A stretch of 64,000 nucleotides of DNA from NCBI GenBank assembly GCA_944385095.1, contig CALWVS010000006.1:1-64000 (forward strand), read 5' to 3'. Both the position numbers and the translations under genes were made by a program. The notes beneath the pieces were generated by a model that worked only from the letters and a program-made list of their open reading frames with translations, was not told the DNA's origin and did not search any database. The stretch is from an uncultured Oscillospiraceae bacterium. GTDB taxonomy: Bacteria > Bacillota > Clostridia > Oscillospirales > Oscillospiraceae. Shown in pieces: positions 16,799-26,909 of the stretch (its first letter is position 1; each line of letters starts with the position of its first letter).

Positions 16799-16985
16799 AA
16801 CGCAAACGCACATGGACAGGGAGTTTTATGAGGTCTCAGAAGAGACACTGACAGAAACAGGCAGTACAGCCGTACTTGACTACGAAACATATGGACAGAG
16901 AGGTTTATGAGGTCTCAGAAGAAACAACACAAAATACAAGTTCCATATCAAAGTAACGCAAACGCATATGGACAGGGAGGTTAAT
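16799..16985 (+). repeat. ~78-bp imperfect tandem repeat, three copies, in the recN leader
   Basis: ATGGACAG occurs at 16812, 16891 and 16968 (spacings 79 and 77), each time within an ACGCAAACGCAyATGGACAGGGAGG-like block that looks like a ribosome-binding site. Copies 1 and 2 continue with TTTTATGAGGTCTCAGAAG; copy 3 instead runs into the recN start. Copies 1 and 2 open short frames beginning MRSQK (6 and 25 codons). The last copy supplies the GGGAGG used by recN. Confidence 0.85.
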
Positions 16986-16989
16986 TGGG

Positions 16990-18684
16990 TTGCTGTCCTT
17001 ACTTCATATCGAAAACATTGCACTCATCGAAAGTGCAGACATCCGCTTTGAGGCTGGCTTTAATGTACTGACCGGCGAGACAGGAGCGGGAAAATCCATT
17101 ATCATTGACTCCATTGGGGCAGTGCTGGGGGAGCGCACCAGTCGGGAGCTCATTCGCACTGGTGCAAAATCTGCCAGAGTGTGGGCAGTGTTTACCCAGC
17201 TTCCAAAATTGCCTCTGCTGGAACAGTACCAGATTTCTCAGGAAATTGGGGAATTACAGCTTCAGCGTGAAATTCAGGGGGACGGGCGCAACCTGTGCCG
17301 GGTCAATGGAAAGCCGGTGACGGTGGCACAGCTGCGGGAACTGGGCAGACACCTTTTGAACATCCACGGGCAGCACGACGGGCAGCAGCTGTTGGATGCA
17401 GCCACCCATCTGGGCTATCTGGACGGGTTTGGGCACCATCAACCGTTGTTGGAGCCGTACAGAGCACAGTATCATGTGGTCACAGGTCTGCGGCGGAAGA
17501 TTGCCTCCCTGCAAATGAACGAGGCGGAACGAGTGCGGCGGATTGACACTCTGACCTATCAAATTGGCGAACTGGAACGGGCAGATTTGAAGGCAGGGGA
17601 GGAGGAAGAACTGGAGGCAAGGCGTACTTTATTGCGCAGTGCTGGCAGATTGATGCAGGGGGTGCAGGGTGCAGACTTTGCCCTCAGCGGTGATGAGACA
17701 CGGCAGGGGGCGTGTGCCCTCCTTGCCGATGCGGTGGGCAGTCTGGACAGCTTATCTGATGTGAGCACCGACCTGAAGGAGCTGGCGGACAAGCTGCGAG
17801 CCATTCAGGAGGCAGCGGACGAGATTGCAGAGGCGGTGCGTGATGTGGAGCGCAGTGTGGATTTGAACTCCAACGAACTGGATGAGGTGGAGACACGGCT
17901 GGACATTCTCTACCGCCTGAAAAAGAAGTACGGCAGCACCACAGAGGAGATGCTCCAATATTTAGACCAGTGCAGGCAGGAGCTGGACCAGATTCAGGTA
18001 GCAGATGACACCATGCAGCGACTGGAACAGACCCTGACAGCAGAAAAACAGAAGCTGGTGCAGCAGGCACAGACACTCAGTCAGGCACGCAGACAGGCAG
18101 CGGACAGTTTACAGCGGCGTGTGCAGGAGGAATTGAGGCAGCTTGATATGCCCAAAGTACAGTTTCAGGTGGAGTTTACCCCCAAAGGTGGGGAACTGGG
18201 CATGGATGAAACAGGGATGGACGAGGTACAGTTCCTCATGTCTGCCAATGTGGGCGAGGGGCTGAAACCCATTCAGAAAGTGGCATCTGGCGGCGAGTTG
18301 TCCAGAGTGATGTTAGCCCTGAAAAATGTACTGGCAGCAGATGACGAAGTGGGGAGTCTTGTGTTTGATGAAGTGGATACTGGTGTATCCGGCAGAGCAG
18401 CCCAGAAAGTAGCGGAAAAGATGGCACAGGTGGCACAGCTCAAACAGGTGTTGTGTGTTACCCATCTGCCCCAGATTGCGGCTATGGCAGACAGCCATTT
18501 TGCCGTCAGCAAAGGGGAAAAAGAGGGGCGCACCTATACCCAGATGGTGCAGCTGGCAGAGCCGGAGCGGAGCGAGGCAATCGCAAGATTGATTGGCGGC
18601 ACTGCCCTGACCCCAGCCCTGCTGGAAGGGGCGCAGGAACTGCTCAGCCACGCACAGCAATGGAGAGAACAGATTTCCCACTGA
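16990..18684 (+). CDS. recN: DNA repair protein RecN
   Basis: 564 residues. RecN is an SMC-like ATPase acting early in double-strand-break repair. The Walker A GETGAGKS is at about residue 32, long coiled-coil segments occupy about 160-370, and the C-terminal head has VASGGELSRVMLALKNVL and FDEVDTGVSGRAAQKVAEKM with the Walker B. LLHIENIALIESADIRFEAGFN at the start is typical. TTG 16990 is chosen because GGGAGG ends 9 nt upstream. A strong terminator follows at 18721. Confidence 0.96.
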   Translation: MLSLLHIENIALIESADIRFEAGFNVLTGETGAGKSIIIDSIGAVLGERTSRELIRTGAKSARVWAVFTQLPKLPLLEQYQISQEIGELQLQREIQGDGRNLCRVNGKPVTVAQLRELGRHLLNIHGQHDGQQLLDAATHLGYLDGFGHHQPLLEPYRAQYHVVTGLRRKIASLQMNEAERVRRIDTLTYQIGELERADLKAGEEEELEARRTLLRSAGRLMQGVQGADFALSGDETRQGACALLADAVGSLDSLSDVSTDLKELADKLRAIQEAADEIAEAVRDVERSVDLNSNELDEVETRLDILYRLKKKYGSTTEEMLQYLDQCRQELDQIQVADDTMQRLEQTLTAEKQKLVQQAQTLSQARRQAADSLQRRVQEELRQLDMPKVQFQVEFTPKGGELGMDETGMDEVQFLMSANVGEGLKPIQKVASGGELSRVMLALKNVLAADDEVGSLVFDEVDTGVSGRAAQKVAEKMAQVAQLKQVLCVTHLPQIAAMADSHFAVSKGEKEGRTYTQMVQLAEPERSEAIARLIGGTALTPALLEGAQELLSHAQQWREQISH

Positions 18685-18720
18685 TTTGCACGGTTGTTAC
18701 AGTGCCATAAATCACAATAG

Positions 18721-18747
18721 CCCTGCGGAGTTTCCGCAGGGTTTTTT
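18721..18747 (+). terminator. Intrinsic terminator of the nusB-recN gene run
   Basis: The stem CCCTGCGG pairs with CCGCAGGG around a 5-nt loop and is followed by six T residues. Confidence 0.9.
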
Positions 18748-18834
18748 CGTCCCCTTGATTTAGTAAGAGTGCATAAAAAACAGAAACCAAAACACACAAA
18801 GTTGACAAAAATATGATTTACCCCAAAATTCCCC

Positions 18835-18863
18835 TTGTAATTTCCTGACAATGCGTCTATAAT
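18835..18863 (+). promoter_or_regulatory. Sigma-A-type promoter of the maltodextrin-type operon
   Basis: TTGTAA at 18835 and TATAAT at 18858 with 17-nt spacing. It lies about 90 nt upstream of the lipoprotein gene and just upstream of paired operator-like palindromes. Confidence 0.7.
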
Positions 18864-18878
18864 GAACTCATGGAACGA

Positions 18879-18906
18879 CTGGAAACGATTCCAGAAACGT
18901 TTCCAG
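18879..18906 (+). promoter_or_regulatory. Tandem LacI/cre-type operator palindromes
   Basis: CTGGAAACGATTCCAG (6-bp arms, imperfect centre) is followed at once by GAAACGTTTC inside a second CCAG-bounded half-site set. Both resemble LacI/GalR-family operators with a central CG. They begin about 10-15 nt after the expected transcription start, where a bound repressor would block elongation. The likely binder is the LacI-family protein encoded at 22108, or CcpA. Confidence 0.65.
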
Positions 18907-18953
18907 TTTAATGAGACGAGAATAGAACTTATATTTTACAGGAGGAATGAAAC

Positions 18954-20315
18954 ATGAAAAGACGGATGATGGCTCTCACTTTATCCAGTACCCTTGCACT
19001 GTCCCTGCTGGCAGGCTGTAGCGGCGGCACCGGCGGCACAACCACCAGTGGCAGCACTACAGGCAGCACCAGCGGCGGCGGAGATACCGCCAGTGGCTCT
19101 GTATTTTTCCTGAACTTTAAGCCTGAGCAGGATGCCCAGTGGCAGGAGCTTGCCAAAGTTTACACCGAGGAGACCGGCGTACCTGTCACAGTCAAAACTG
19201 CCGCTTCCGGTCAGTATGAGACAACCTTGAAGGCAGATATGGCAAAGAGTGAAGCACCCACTCTGTTCCAGGTGAATGGTCCTGTGGGTCTGGCAGCATG
19301 GAAGGACTACTGCTATGACCTGTCCGGCACCCCCATTGCCGGGGAGCTGACCAGTGAGGACTTTGCCCTGATGAACGGGGAGGAGATGGCTGGGATTGGC
19401 TATGTGCTGGAGACCTACGGCATTATCTACAACAAGGCTCTGCTGGAGCAGGCTGGCTACACCGCTGAGGATATTACAAACTTTGATTCTCTCAAGAAGG
19501 TGGCAGAGGACATCACCGCCCGCAAGGGTGAGCTGGGCTTCAGTGCTTTCACCTCTGCTGGTATGGACGGCTCCTCTGACTGGCGTTTCAAAACCCACCT
19601 TGCCAACATGCCCATCTACTATGAATACAAGGCTGACGGCATCAACAACACCGACGCCATCAAGGGTACTTACTTAGACCAGTATCGCCAGATTTGGGAC
19701 CTGTACATCAACAACGCCACCTGTGACCCCGGTCTGCTGTCCACCAAAACCGGAGATGATGCAGTGGCAGAGTTTGTGACAGAACAGGCTGTGTTCTACC
19801 AGAACGGCACATGGGCCTATGGCGATGTAGCAGAACTGGGTGACGAAAATCTGGGTATTCTGCCCATTTACATCGGCGCAGAGGGCGAGGAGCAGCAGGG
19901 TCTGTGTACTGGCACCGAGAACTACTGGTGTGTGAATAAGAATGCCGCTCCCGAGGACATTCAGGCAACTCTGGACTTCATGTACTGGTGTGTCACCTCT
20001 GAGACTGGCACCAAAGCAATGTGTGGCGGCGAAGGTGCCATGCCTTCCGGTGCAGCTGGTATGGGCTTTGTGATTCCCTTTAAGGGCAATCTGGAATCCA
20101 GCAACCTGCTGGTCAATCAGGCAAACGAGTATGTAGCAAACGGCTATACTCCTGTGTCCTGGAACTTCTCCACTATGCCTTCTGAGGAGTGGAAGAACGG
20201 GGTTGGTTCTGCGCTGACCACTTATGCAGCAGATCAGACTGACGCCAACTGGGACGCTGTGGTCAAGGCATTTGTAGACGGCTGGGCAACTGAGGCTGCC
20301 GCAGCCAAGGCATAA
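18954..20315 (+). CDS. Sugar ABC transporter substrate-binding lipoprotein (MalE/CUT1-like)
   Basis: 453 residues. The signal peptide ends in a lipobox LLAGC with the lipidated Cys at 22, then a Gly/Ser/Thr-rich linker to about 50. The mature part is a family 1 extracellular solute-binding protein (TLKADMAKSEAPTLFQVNGP, EEMAGIGYVLETYGIIYNKAL, AVFYQNGTWAYGDVAEL). It should capture a sugar and hand it to the two permeases encoded next. Its linkage to malQ-glgP points to maltodextrins. AGGAGG lies upstream of ATG 18954. Confidence 0.92.
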   Translation: MKRRMMALTLSSTLALSLLAGCSGGTGGTTTSGSTTGSTSGGGDTASGSVFFLNFKPEQDAQWQELAKVYTEETGVPVTVKTAASGQYETTLKADMAKSEAPTLFQVNGPVGLAAWKDYCYDLSGTPIAGELTSEDFALMNGEEMAGIGYVLETYGIIYNKALLEQAGYTAEDITNFDSLKKVAEDITARKGELGFSAFTSAGMDGSSDWRFKTHLANMPIYYEYKADGINNTDAIKGTYLDQYRQIWDLYINNATCDPGLLSTKTGDDAVAEFVTEQAVFYQNGTWAYGDVAELGDENLGILPIYIGAEGEEQQGLCTGTENYWCVNKNAAPEDIQATLDFMYWCVTSETGTKAMCGGEGAMPSGAAGMGFVIPFKGNLESSNLLVNQANEYVANGYTPVSWNFSTMPSEEWKNGVGSALTTYAADQTDANWDAVVKAFVDGWATEAAAAKA

Positions 20316-20398
20316 ACACCCATAAACGCTGACAGGATGGGCGGACGGATTCCTTCCGTCTGCCCATTGATTCTCTTTTTACAAAGGAGGGGTTCCCA

Positions 20399-21241
20399 GT
20401 GGAACGCAGTATCAAACGATATTTGCCTATTTTCGTCATTCCCACCATGGCAGCCTTTGCCATTGGTTTTATCATCCCCTTTATTATGGGTATTTGGCTT
20501 TCCTTCTGTGAATTTACCACAGTGACGGACGCCACATTTGTGGGTATTTCCAACTACATCAAAGCGGTACAGGATGCCATGTTTGTCCACTCCTTCTGGT
20601 ATACTGCTCTGTTTGCAGTGGTCAGTCTGGTGGTCATCAATGTGATTGCCTTTTTGCTGGCACTGGCATTGACCCAGAATATGCGGGGTACTAACCTATT
20701 CCGTACTGTATTTTTTATGCCAAATTTGATTGGCGGTATTGTATTAGGCTACATCTGGCAGTTGATTTTCAACGGCATTCTGGCACCTTACGGCAAAGCC
20801 CTTGCCCTGAATGAATGGTATGGCTTTGTAGGTCTGGTGATTCTGGTAGCGTGGCAGCAGATTGGTTATATGATGATTATTTACATAGCCGGCTTGCAGT
20901 CCATCCCTGGGGATGTGAACGAGGCAGCCGCCATTGATGGAGCCAATGGGATTACCAGACTGTTCAAAATCACCATTCCCATGATGATGCCATCCATTAC
21001 CATTTGCACCTTCCTGTCCATCACCAATGGGTTTAAGCTGTTTGACCAGAACCTGTCCCTCACCGCTGGTGAGCCTTCCAAGCTGTCTGAAATGATGGCA
21101 ATGAATATCTATCAGACCTTCTTCGGCAGAGTGGGCTGGGAAGGTGTCGGACAGGCTAAGGCAGTGATTTTCTTCCTGATTGTGGTGGGCATTGGTCTAA
21201 TTCAACTGAGAATGACACGCTCTAAGGAGGTACAGCAGTAA
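20399..21241 (+). CDS. Sugar ABC transporter permease (MalF-like)
   Basis: 280 residues with six hydrophobic segments. The cytoplasmic EAA loop reads EAAAIDGANGITRLFKITIPMM, the docking site for the ATPase. Start GTG 20399 follows AAAGGAGGGG. The stop TAA shares its last A with the ATG of the next permease, so the pair is translationally coupled. No ATPase gene is present in the locus; CUT1 systems of this type commonly use a shared MsmK-like ATPase encoded elsewhere. Confidence 0.92.
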   Translation: MERSIKRYLPIFVIPTMAAFAIGFIIPFIMGIWLSFCEFTTVTDATFVGISNYIKAVQDAMFVHSFWYTALFAVVSLVVINVIAFLLALALTQNMRGTNLFRTVFFMPNLIGGIVLGYIWQLIFNGILAPYGKALALNEWYGFVGLVILVAWQQIGYMMIIYIAGLQSIPGDVNEAAAIDGANGITRLFKITIPMMMPSITICTFLSITNGFKLFDQNLSLTAGEPSKLSEMMAMNIYQTFFGRVGWEGVGQAKAVIFFLIVVGIGLIQLRMTRSKEVQQ

Positions 21242-22077
21242 TGAAACGAAAGGAAAAACTGAGCTGGGCAGGAACAGGGCTTTTTACCTTCCTCTGTATT
21301 TTCTATATCCTCCCCATCATCATTGTCTTATTCAACTCCTTTAAAAAGAAAGCGTATATCAATCTGGAACCCTTCACACTGCCCACCGATAAAACCTTTG
21401 TGGGAACAGAAAACTACCTCAACGCCATTGACCAGTATGGGCTTTTGGAGGCAGTGGGCTGGACGGTGTTCATCACAGTCGGTTCTGTGCTGGTGATTTT
21501 GGTGTGTACTTCCATGTGTGCATGGTATATCACCAGAGTGAAAAACCGCTTCACCAAAGGGGTTTACCTGCTGTGTGTCTTTTCCATGGTAGTGCCCTTC
21601 CAGATGGTGATGTTCACTCTGTCTCTGGTGGCAGACCGTCTGGGGCTGAATACTCCCTGGGGTATTATCATCATCTATCTGGGCTTTGGTGCTGGGCTTG
21701 CTGTGTTTATGTTCTGCGGCTTTGTGAAGTCCATCCCCATTGAAATCGAGGAAGCGGCATTGATTGACGGCTGTTCCCCTCTGAGAATGTTTTTCTCCGT
21801 GGTTCTGCCCATTATGAAACCCACCTATATTTCTGTGGGCATTCTGGAAACCATGTGGATTTGGAATGACTTCCTGTTGCCCTATCTGGTACTGGATACC
21901 AACAAATATAAAACCGTGTCCATTGTGATTCAGTATATGAAGGGCAGCTTCGGCAGAGTGGATATGGGAGCCATTATGGCAGCCCTCATTCTGGCAGTGA
22001 TTCCCGTTGTGGTATTCTACCTGAGCTGTCAGAAACACATCATCAAAGGTGTGGCAGCCGGAGCTGTAAAGGGATAA
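21241..22077 (+). CDS. Sugar ABC transporter permease (MalG-like)
   Basis: 278 residues with six membrane segments and the EAA motif EEAALIDGCSPLRMFFSVVLPIMKP. The last residues (AGAVKG) are typical of MalG-type CUT1 permeases. It pairs with the preceding permease to form the membrane channel for the sugar bound by the lipoprotein. 30 nt separate it from the LacI-family gene. Confidence 0.92.
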   Translation: MKRKEKLSWAGTGLFTFLCIFYILPIIIVLFNSFKKKAYINLEPFTLPTDKTFVGTENYLNAIDQYGLLEAVGWTVFITVGSVLVILVCTSMCAWYITRVKNRFTKGVYLLCVFSMVVPFQMVMFTLSLVADRLGLNTPWGIIIIYLGFGAGLAVFMFCGFVKSIPIEIEEAALIDGCSPLRMFFSVVLPIMKPTYISVGILETMWIWNDFLLPYLVLDTNKYKTVSIVIQYMKGSFGRVDMGAIMAALILAVIPVVVFYLSCQKHIIKGVAAGAVKG

Positions 22078-22107
22078 ACAAAGCAAGGAAAGGTGGTTTG
22101 AGGTCCT

Positions 22108-23139
22108 ATGGCAGTGACCATCAAAGATATTGCCAGACTGTCCGGATATGGAATTGGCACCGTGTCCCGTGTCCTCAACAACCACCCGGACGTGAGCGAA
22201 AAGGCGAGAAGTGCCATTTTGCAGGTGGTGGAGGAGCAGGGATTTGAGCCAAACAGCAACGCCAAACACCTAAAAATGCAGGGGCGTTCTGCCATTGCCG
22301 TGTTGGTGAAAGGTTCCCAGAATCTCCTGTTTGCCGATATTCTGGAGCGGATTCAGATGCGCCTCAGTGACAATGGAGAGGACATCTACACCGCCTATCT
22401 GGACGAAGATGCCAATGAAGTGCTGTATGCGGTGCAGCTGTGCCGGCTGCGCCGCCCCAAGGGGATTGTCTTTCTGGGAGGGGATTTGGAGCACTTTCGG
22501 AAGGGGTTTGGAGAAATTTCTGTCCCCTGCGTGCTGTTAACCAACTACGCAGGGGAACTGGGCTACCAGAATTTATCCAGCTTTACCACCGATGACCGAA
22601 AGGCAGCCAGAGCCGTGATTGACTACCTGGTAGACTGTGGGCACAGCCATATTGGGATTCTGGGGGGCAATCTGTCTCTGGAACAGATTAGCCACTTGCG
22701 CCTTCAGGGGATAGAGGATGGAATGTACGCCCACCATCTACCCTTTGACCGGGAGAAGCAGTACCGTCCATGCCGCTTCTCCATGGAGGCAGGTTATCAG
22801 GGAGCCAAAGACCTGCTGACACGCAATCCAGACCTGACGGCAATTTTTGCGTTGGGTGATGTGATTGCACTGGGGGCAATGCGTGCCATACGGGATATGG
22901 AACTGCATGTGCCCCGAGAGATTTCTATTGTGGGCTATGATGATATTGTGTCTGCCCAGTACAGCATTCCAAGATTGACCACAGTGCATCAGGATGCTCA
23001 GGCACTGGCACAGCAGGGGGTGGATACCCTGTTAAAGCAGCTTCGCACCCCTGCACCTCCCGTCCATGGGGTGATTCCCTACACCTTATGTACCCGGGAA
23101 AGCGTACAAAAACCACAGGAAAGGTTGTGTCAACCATGA
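22108..23139 (+). CDS. LacI family transcriptional regulator
   Basis: 343 residues. The N-terminal helix-turn-helix [32 protein letters not shown] is complete, followed by the hinge helix region with [10 protein letters not shown] and a periplasmic-binding-protein-like effector domain ([21 protein letters not shown]). Its target is probably the paired palindrome at 18879 in front of the transporter. The stop overlaps the start of malQ-glgP as ATGA, so the regulator lies within the operon it may control. Confidence 0.93.
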   Translation: MAVTIKDIARLSGYGIGTVSRVLNNHPDVSEKARSAILQVVEEQGFEPNSNAKHLKMQGRSAIAVLVKGSQNLLFADILERIQMRLSDNGEDIYTAYLDEDANEVLYAVQLCRLRRPKGIVFLGGDLEHFRKGFGEISVPCVLLTNYAGELGYQNLSSFTTDDRKAARAVIDYLVDCGHSHIGILGGNLSLEQISHLRLQGIEDGMYAHHLPFDREKQYRPCRFSMEAGYQGAKDLLTRNPDLTAIFALGDVIALGAMRAIRDMELHVPREISIVGYDDIVSAQYSIPRLTTVHQDAQALAQQGVDTLLKQLRTPAPPVHGVIPYTLCTRESVQKPQERLCQP

Positions 23140-26100
23140 GAACCGCAGGAATTTTAATGCCCGTCACTGCTTTGCCATCCCCCTACGGAGTGGGAACCAT
23201 GGGCAAGGCAGCCCGGGAGTTTATTCAGTTTTTGAAGGAAGCCAAGCAGACCTGCTGGCAGATTTTGCCCTTGAATCCCACCAGCTACGGGGATTCCCCC
23301 TACCAGTCGTTTTCTTCCTTTGCCGGCAACCCCTATCTCATTGATTTGGATGACTTGCAGGCAGAGGGACTGCTGGAACAGAGGGACTACAAAAACCTGA
23401 ATTGGGGCAACAATCCAGAACAGGTGGATTACGGGCTTTTGTATCAGAACCGGTTTTCTGTGCTGAAAAAAGCGGTAGAAAAACTGCCACAGGTGTATGG
23501 GGAGCAGTTCCAGACCTTCTGCACAGAACAGGTGGAGTGGCTGGACAACTATGCCCTGTTTATGGCGTTGAAGGATGCCTTCGGCGGTGTGGCGTGGTCA
23601 GAGTGGACAGAAGAACTGCGTTGTCGGGAGCCACAGGCGGTAGAACAGGCACAGAAGCAGTATGCAGACCAGATTACCTTCTGGAAGGGTGTCCAGTTCC
23701 TGTTTTTCCACCAGTGGTCAGCCCTGAAAACACTGGCAAATGAAAACGGGATTTCCATCATTGGGGATGTCCCCATTTATGTGGCACTGGACAGTGCAGA
23801 CGTGTGGGCAAACCCACAGGAATTCCAGCTGGATGAGAACCGCAACCCCACCGAGGTGGCAGGCTGCCCACCAGATGGCTTTTCTGCTGATGGGCAGTTG
23901 TGGGGAAATCCTCTGTTCCAGTGGGACAAGATGAAGGAAGATGGCTACCGCTGGTGGATGAAGCGGATTGAATTCCAGTTTACCATCTGTGATATTTTGC
24001 GGATTGACCATTTCCGGGGCTTTGATGCCTACTATGCCATTCCAGCCGGAGCCAAAAACGCCAAACAGGGCAGATGGAGAGAGGGACCGGGCATTGACTT
24101 TTTCCGTACACTGGAGGAAACGCTGGGAAAACGTCCCATCATTGCAGAGGATTTGGGCTTTCTCACCCCATCCGTGTATCAGTTGTTGGAGGATACCGGC
24201 TACCCCGGCATGAAGGTACTGGAATTTGCCTTTGACAGTCGGGACGGTGGGGGAGCCACCTACCAGCCCCACAACTACCCCAGAAACTGTATTGCCTATG
24301 TGGGAACCCATGACAACGACACCGTACAGGGCTGGCTGAATACAGCCGACCCCGGCGATGTGGCACTGGCACGGGAGTACCTGTGTCTCCAAAAGGGAGA
24401 GGAACACTGGGGCATGATGCGAGGCATTTGGAGCAGTGCGGCAGACTGTGCCATTGTCCAGATGCAGGATTTGCTGGGCTTAGGCTCAGAGGCAAGAATC
24501 AACACCCCATCCACGCTGGGGGGCAACTGGGTATGGCGGATGAAAGAGGGCAGCCTGACCCATGAACTGGCACATAAAATCGCCAGACAGATGGAACTCT
24601 ATGGAAGAACCAAACCAAAGCCCAAGAAAGGGGAACAGGATATGACAAATCTGAAAGAAGCACTGGACGAGGCACTCAAAGCACAGGGTTGCAGCTGGGA
24701 GGACTGCACCAAAGAGCAGGTAATGACCGCTCTGTTGGTGGCAATCCGCCAGCAGCAGAAGGAGATGGAACCAGCCAAGGGCAAAAAGAAACTCTACTAC
24801 TTTTCCGCTGAGTTTTTGATTGGTCGCTTGCTGCGTGCAAACCTCATCAATTTGGGCTGTCTGGAGGAAGTGGAAGGAATTCTTGCCGAGCATGGTTACA
24901 CCTTCACCGAAATTGAGGAGTGTGAAAAGGAACCTTCTCTGGGTAACGGCGGTCTGGGACGGCTGGCAGCCTGTTTTCTGGATTCCATCGCCTCTCTGGG
25001 CTTGCCCGGTGACGGCGTGGGACTGAATTACCACTATGGGCTGTTCCACCAGAATCTGTCCACCGGCGCACAGCAGGAGGAGGCAGACCCATGGATTGAA
25101 CCGGAGTCCTGGCTGTTGGATACTGGCATTTCCTTCCCTGTCCCCTTTGCCAACGGCATGATGATGGCAAAGCTGTTTGATTTGGAAGTACCCGGATATG
25201 AAAATGGGGTGTGCAACCGTCTCCACCTTTTTGATGTGGAGCAGCCAGCCCCAGCCCCAGAGCAGGGCATTGATTTTGATAAAACAGATATTGCCCACCA
25301 TCTGACTTCCTTCCTGTACCCCGATGACAGCGACGAAAACGGTCGCCTGCTCCGTGTGTATCAGCAGTATTTCATGGTCTGTGCCGGTGCACAACTGATT
25401 TTGAAGGAGTTGCAGGACGCTGGGCACAGCTTGCAGGAGCTTGACCAGTATGTGATGATTCAGATTAACGATACACACCCCTCTATGGTGATTCCAGAAC
25501 TGATTCGTCAGTTGATGGAACGTGGCGTGGATTTGGAGCGGGCAATCTATCTGGTGGAGCGGAGCTGTGCCTATACCAACCACACCATTCTAGCAGAGGC
25601 ACTGGAAAAGTGGTCTGTGTCCTATCTGGAAAAGGTGGCTCCCCAGTTGCTGCCTGTGATTCAGGAGCTGGATAAGCGGGCAAAGCTGAGAAGTTCTGAC
25701 CCCAAAACTGCCATTTGGGATGAAAACAACCTGATTCATATGGCACATATGGATATCCACTACAGCAGTTCTGTGAATGGCGTGGCAGCCCTGCACACAG
25801 AAATTCTAAAGGACAGCGAGCTGAACGCATTTTACAAGTTATATCCCCAGAAATTCAACAACAAGACCAACGGCATCACCTTCCGCCGCTGGCTGATGGG
25901 CTGTAATGAACCTCTGTCCAGCCTGATTACCCAGACCATAGGGGAGGAGTGGAAGAAAAATCCCGACTGCCTGAAGGATTTGGAGGCACACAAAGAGGAG
26001 CTGCTCCCCAAGCTGTTGGAGGTAAAGGCACAGAGCAAGCAGAACTTAGCCAACTGGCTGAAAGAGAAGCAGGGCATCACGGTGGACGAGAATTCCATTT

Positions 26101-26909
26101 TCGACATTCAAATCAAACGTCTGCACCAGTATAAGCGGCAGCAGATGAACGCCCTGTATGCTATCTGGAAGTATTTCCAGATTAAAGAGGGCAACCTGCC
26201 CCAGCGACCCATCACCCTGATTTTCGGAGCCAAGGCAGCTCCAGCCTACACACTGGCAAAGGACACCATTCATCTGCTGCTGTGTCTCAGCAAGCTGATT
26301 GACCGTGACCCAGAGGTTTCCAAGTGGCTGAAGCTGGTGATGGTGGAGAACTACAACGTGTCAGCCGCCCAGATGCTCATACCAGCCTGTGACATTTCTG
26401 AGCAGATTTCTCTGGCATCCAAAGAGGCAAGCGGCACCGGCAATATGAAGTTTATGGCAAACGGAGCGGTGACACTGGGTACACTGGACGGAGCCAACGT
26501 GGAAATCTCCCAACTGGTAGGGGAGGAGAACATCTACCTCTTTGGCAAACACTCTGACGAAGTGATTGCACTGTATGCCAACAATGGCTACCACAGCAGC
26601 GACTACTGGCAGAATCCTGAGATTGGAAAACTGGTGGACTTTATCCTCAGCCCTGAACTGATGGAACTGGGCAATCTGGACAGCCTTCTGCGGCTCTATA
26701 AGGACTTTATTGCCAAGGATTACTTTATGACCCTGTTGGATTTGGAGGACTATATCAAGGTGAAGGAGCAGTGCCTTGCCGACTATGAGAATCGGGAGGC
26801 ATGGGCAGAAAAGATGCTGGTGAATGTGGCACGTTCTGGTTTCTTCTCCTCTGACCGCACCATTCGGGAATACAACAACGATATCTGGCACTTGTCTACT
26901 TTTTCTTGA
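23136..26909 (+). CDS. Fused 4-alpha-glucanotransferase / glycogen (maltodextrin) phosphorylase
   Basis: 1257 residues from ATG 23136 (ATGA overlap with lacI). Residues 1-502 are MalQ (amylomaltase, GH77): [37 protein letters not shown], the nucleophile region [32 protein letters not shown]. Residues 503-1257 are a GT35 phosphorylase: [39 protein letters not shown], and the PLP lysine in [13 protein letters not shown]. One protein could disproportionate and phosphorolyse maltodextrins. There is no frameshift between domains; residue 503 is a Met (24642) preceded by AAGGGG at good spacing, so separate phosphorylase might also be made. The last residues (HLSTFS) lie in the repeat that begins at 26896. 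Confidence 0.92.
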   Translation: MRTAGILMPVTALPSPYGVGTMGKAAREFIQFLKEAKQTCWQILPLNPTSYGDSPYQSFSSFAGNPYLIDLDDLQAEGLLEQRDYKNLNWGNNPEQVDYGLLYQNRFSVLKKAVEKLPQVYGEQFQTFCTEQVEWLDNYALFMALKDAFGGVAWSEWTEELRCREPQAVEQAQKQYADQITFWKGVQFLFFHQWSALKTLANENGISIIGDVPIYVALDSADVWANPQEFQLDENRNPTEVAGCPPDGFSADGQLWGNPLFQWDKMKEDGYRWWMKRIEFQFTICDILRIDHFRGFDAYYAIPAGAKNAKQGRWREGPGIDFFRTLEETLGKRPIIAEDLGFLTPSVYQLLEDTGYPGMKVLEFAFDSRDGGGATYQPHNYPRNCIAYVGTHDNDTVQGWLNTADPGDVALAREYLCLQKGEEHWGMMRGIWSSAADCAIVQMQDLLGLGSEARINTPSTLGGNWVWRMKEGSLTHELAHKIARQMELYGRTKPKPKKGEQDMTNLKEALDEALKAQGCSWEDCTKEQVMTALLVAIRQQQKEMEPAKGKKKLYYFSAEFLIGRLLRANLINLGCLEEVEGILAEHGYTFTEIEECEKEPSLGNGGLGRLAACFLDSIASLGLPGDGVGLNYHYGLFHQNLSTGAQQEEADPWIEPESWLLDTGISFPVPFANGMMMAKLFDLEVPGYENGVCNRLHLFDVEQPAPAPEQGIDFDKTDIAHHLTSFLYPDDSDENGRLLRVYQQYFMVCAGAQLILKELQDAGHSLQELDQYVMIQINDTHPSMVIPELIRQLMERGVDLERAIYLVERSCAYTNHTILAEALEKWSVSYLEKVAPQLLPVIQELDKRAKLRSSDPKTAIWDENNLIHMAHMDIHYSSSVNGVAALHTEILKDSELNAFYKLYPQKFNNKTNGITFRRWLMGCNEPLSSLITQTIGEEWKKNPDCLKDLEAHKEELLPKLLEVKAQSKQNLANWLKEKQGITVDENSIFDIQIKRLHQYKRQQMNALYAIWKYFQIKEGNLPQRPITLIFGAKAAPAYTLAKDTIHLLLCLSKLIDRDPEVSKWLKLVMVENYNVSAAQMLIPACDISEQISLASKEASGTGNMKFMANGAVTLGTLDGANVEISQLVGEENIYLFGKHSDEVIALYANNGYHSSDYWQNPEIGKLVDFILSPELMELGNLDSLLRLYKDFIAKDYFMTLLDLEDYIKVKEQCLADYENREAWAEKMLVNVARSGFFSSDRTIREYNNDIWHLSTFS

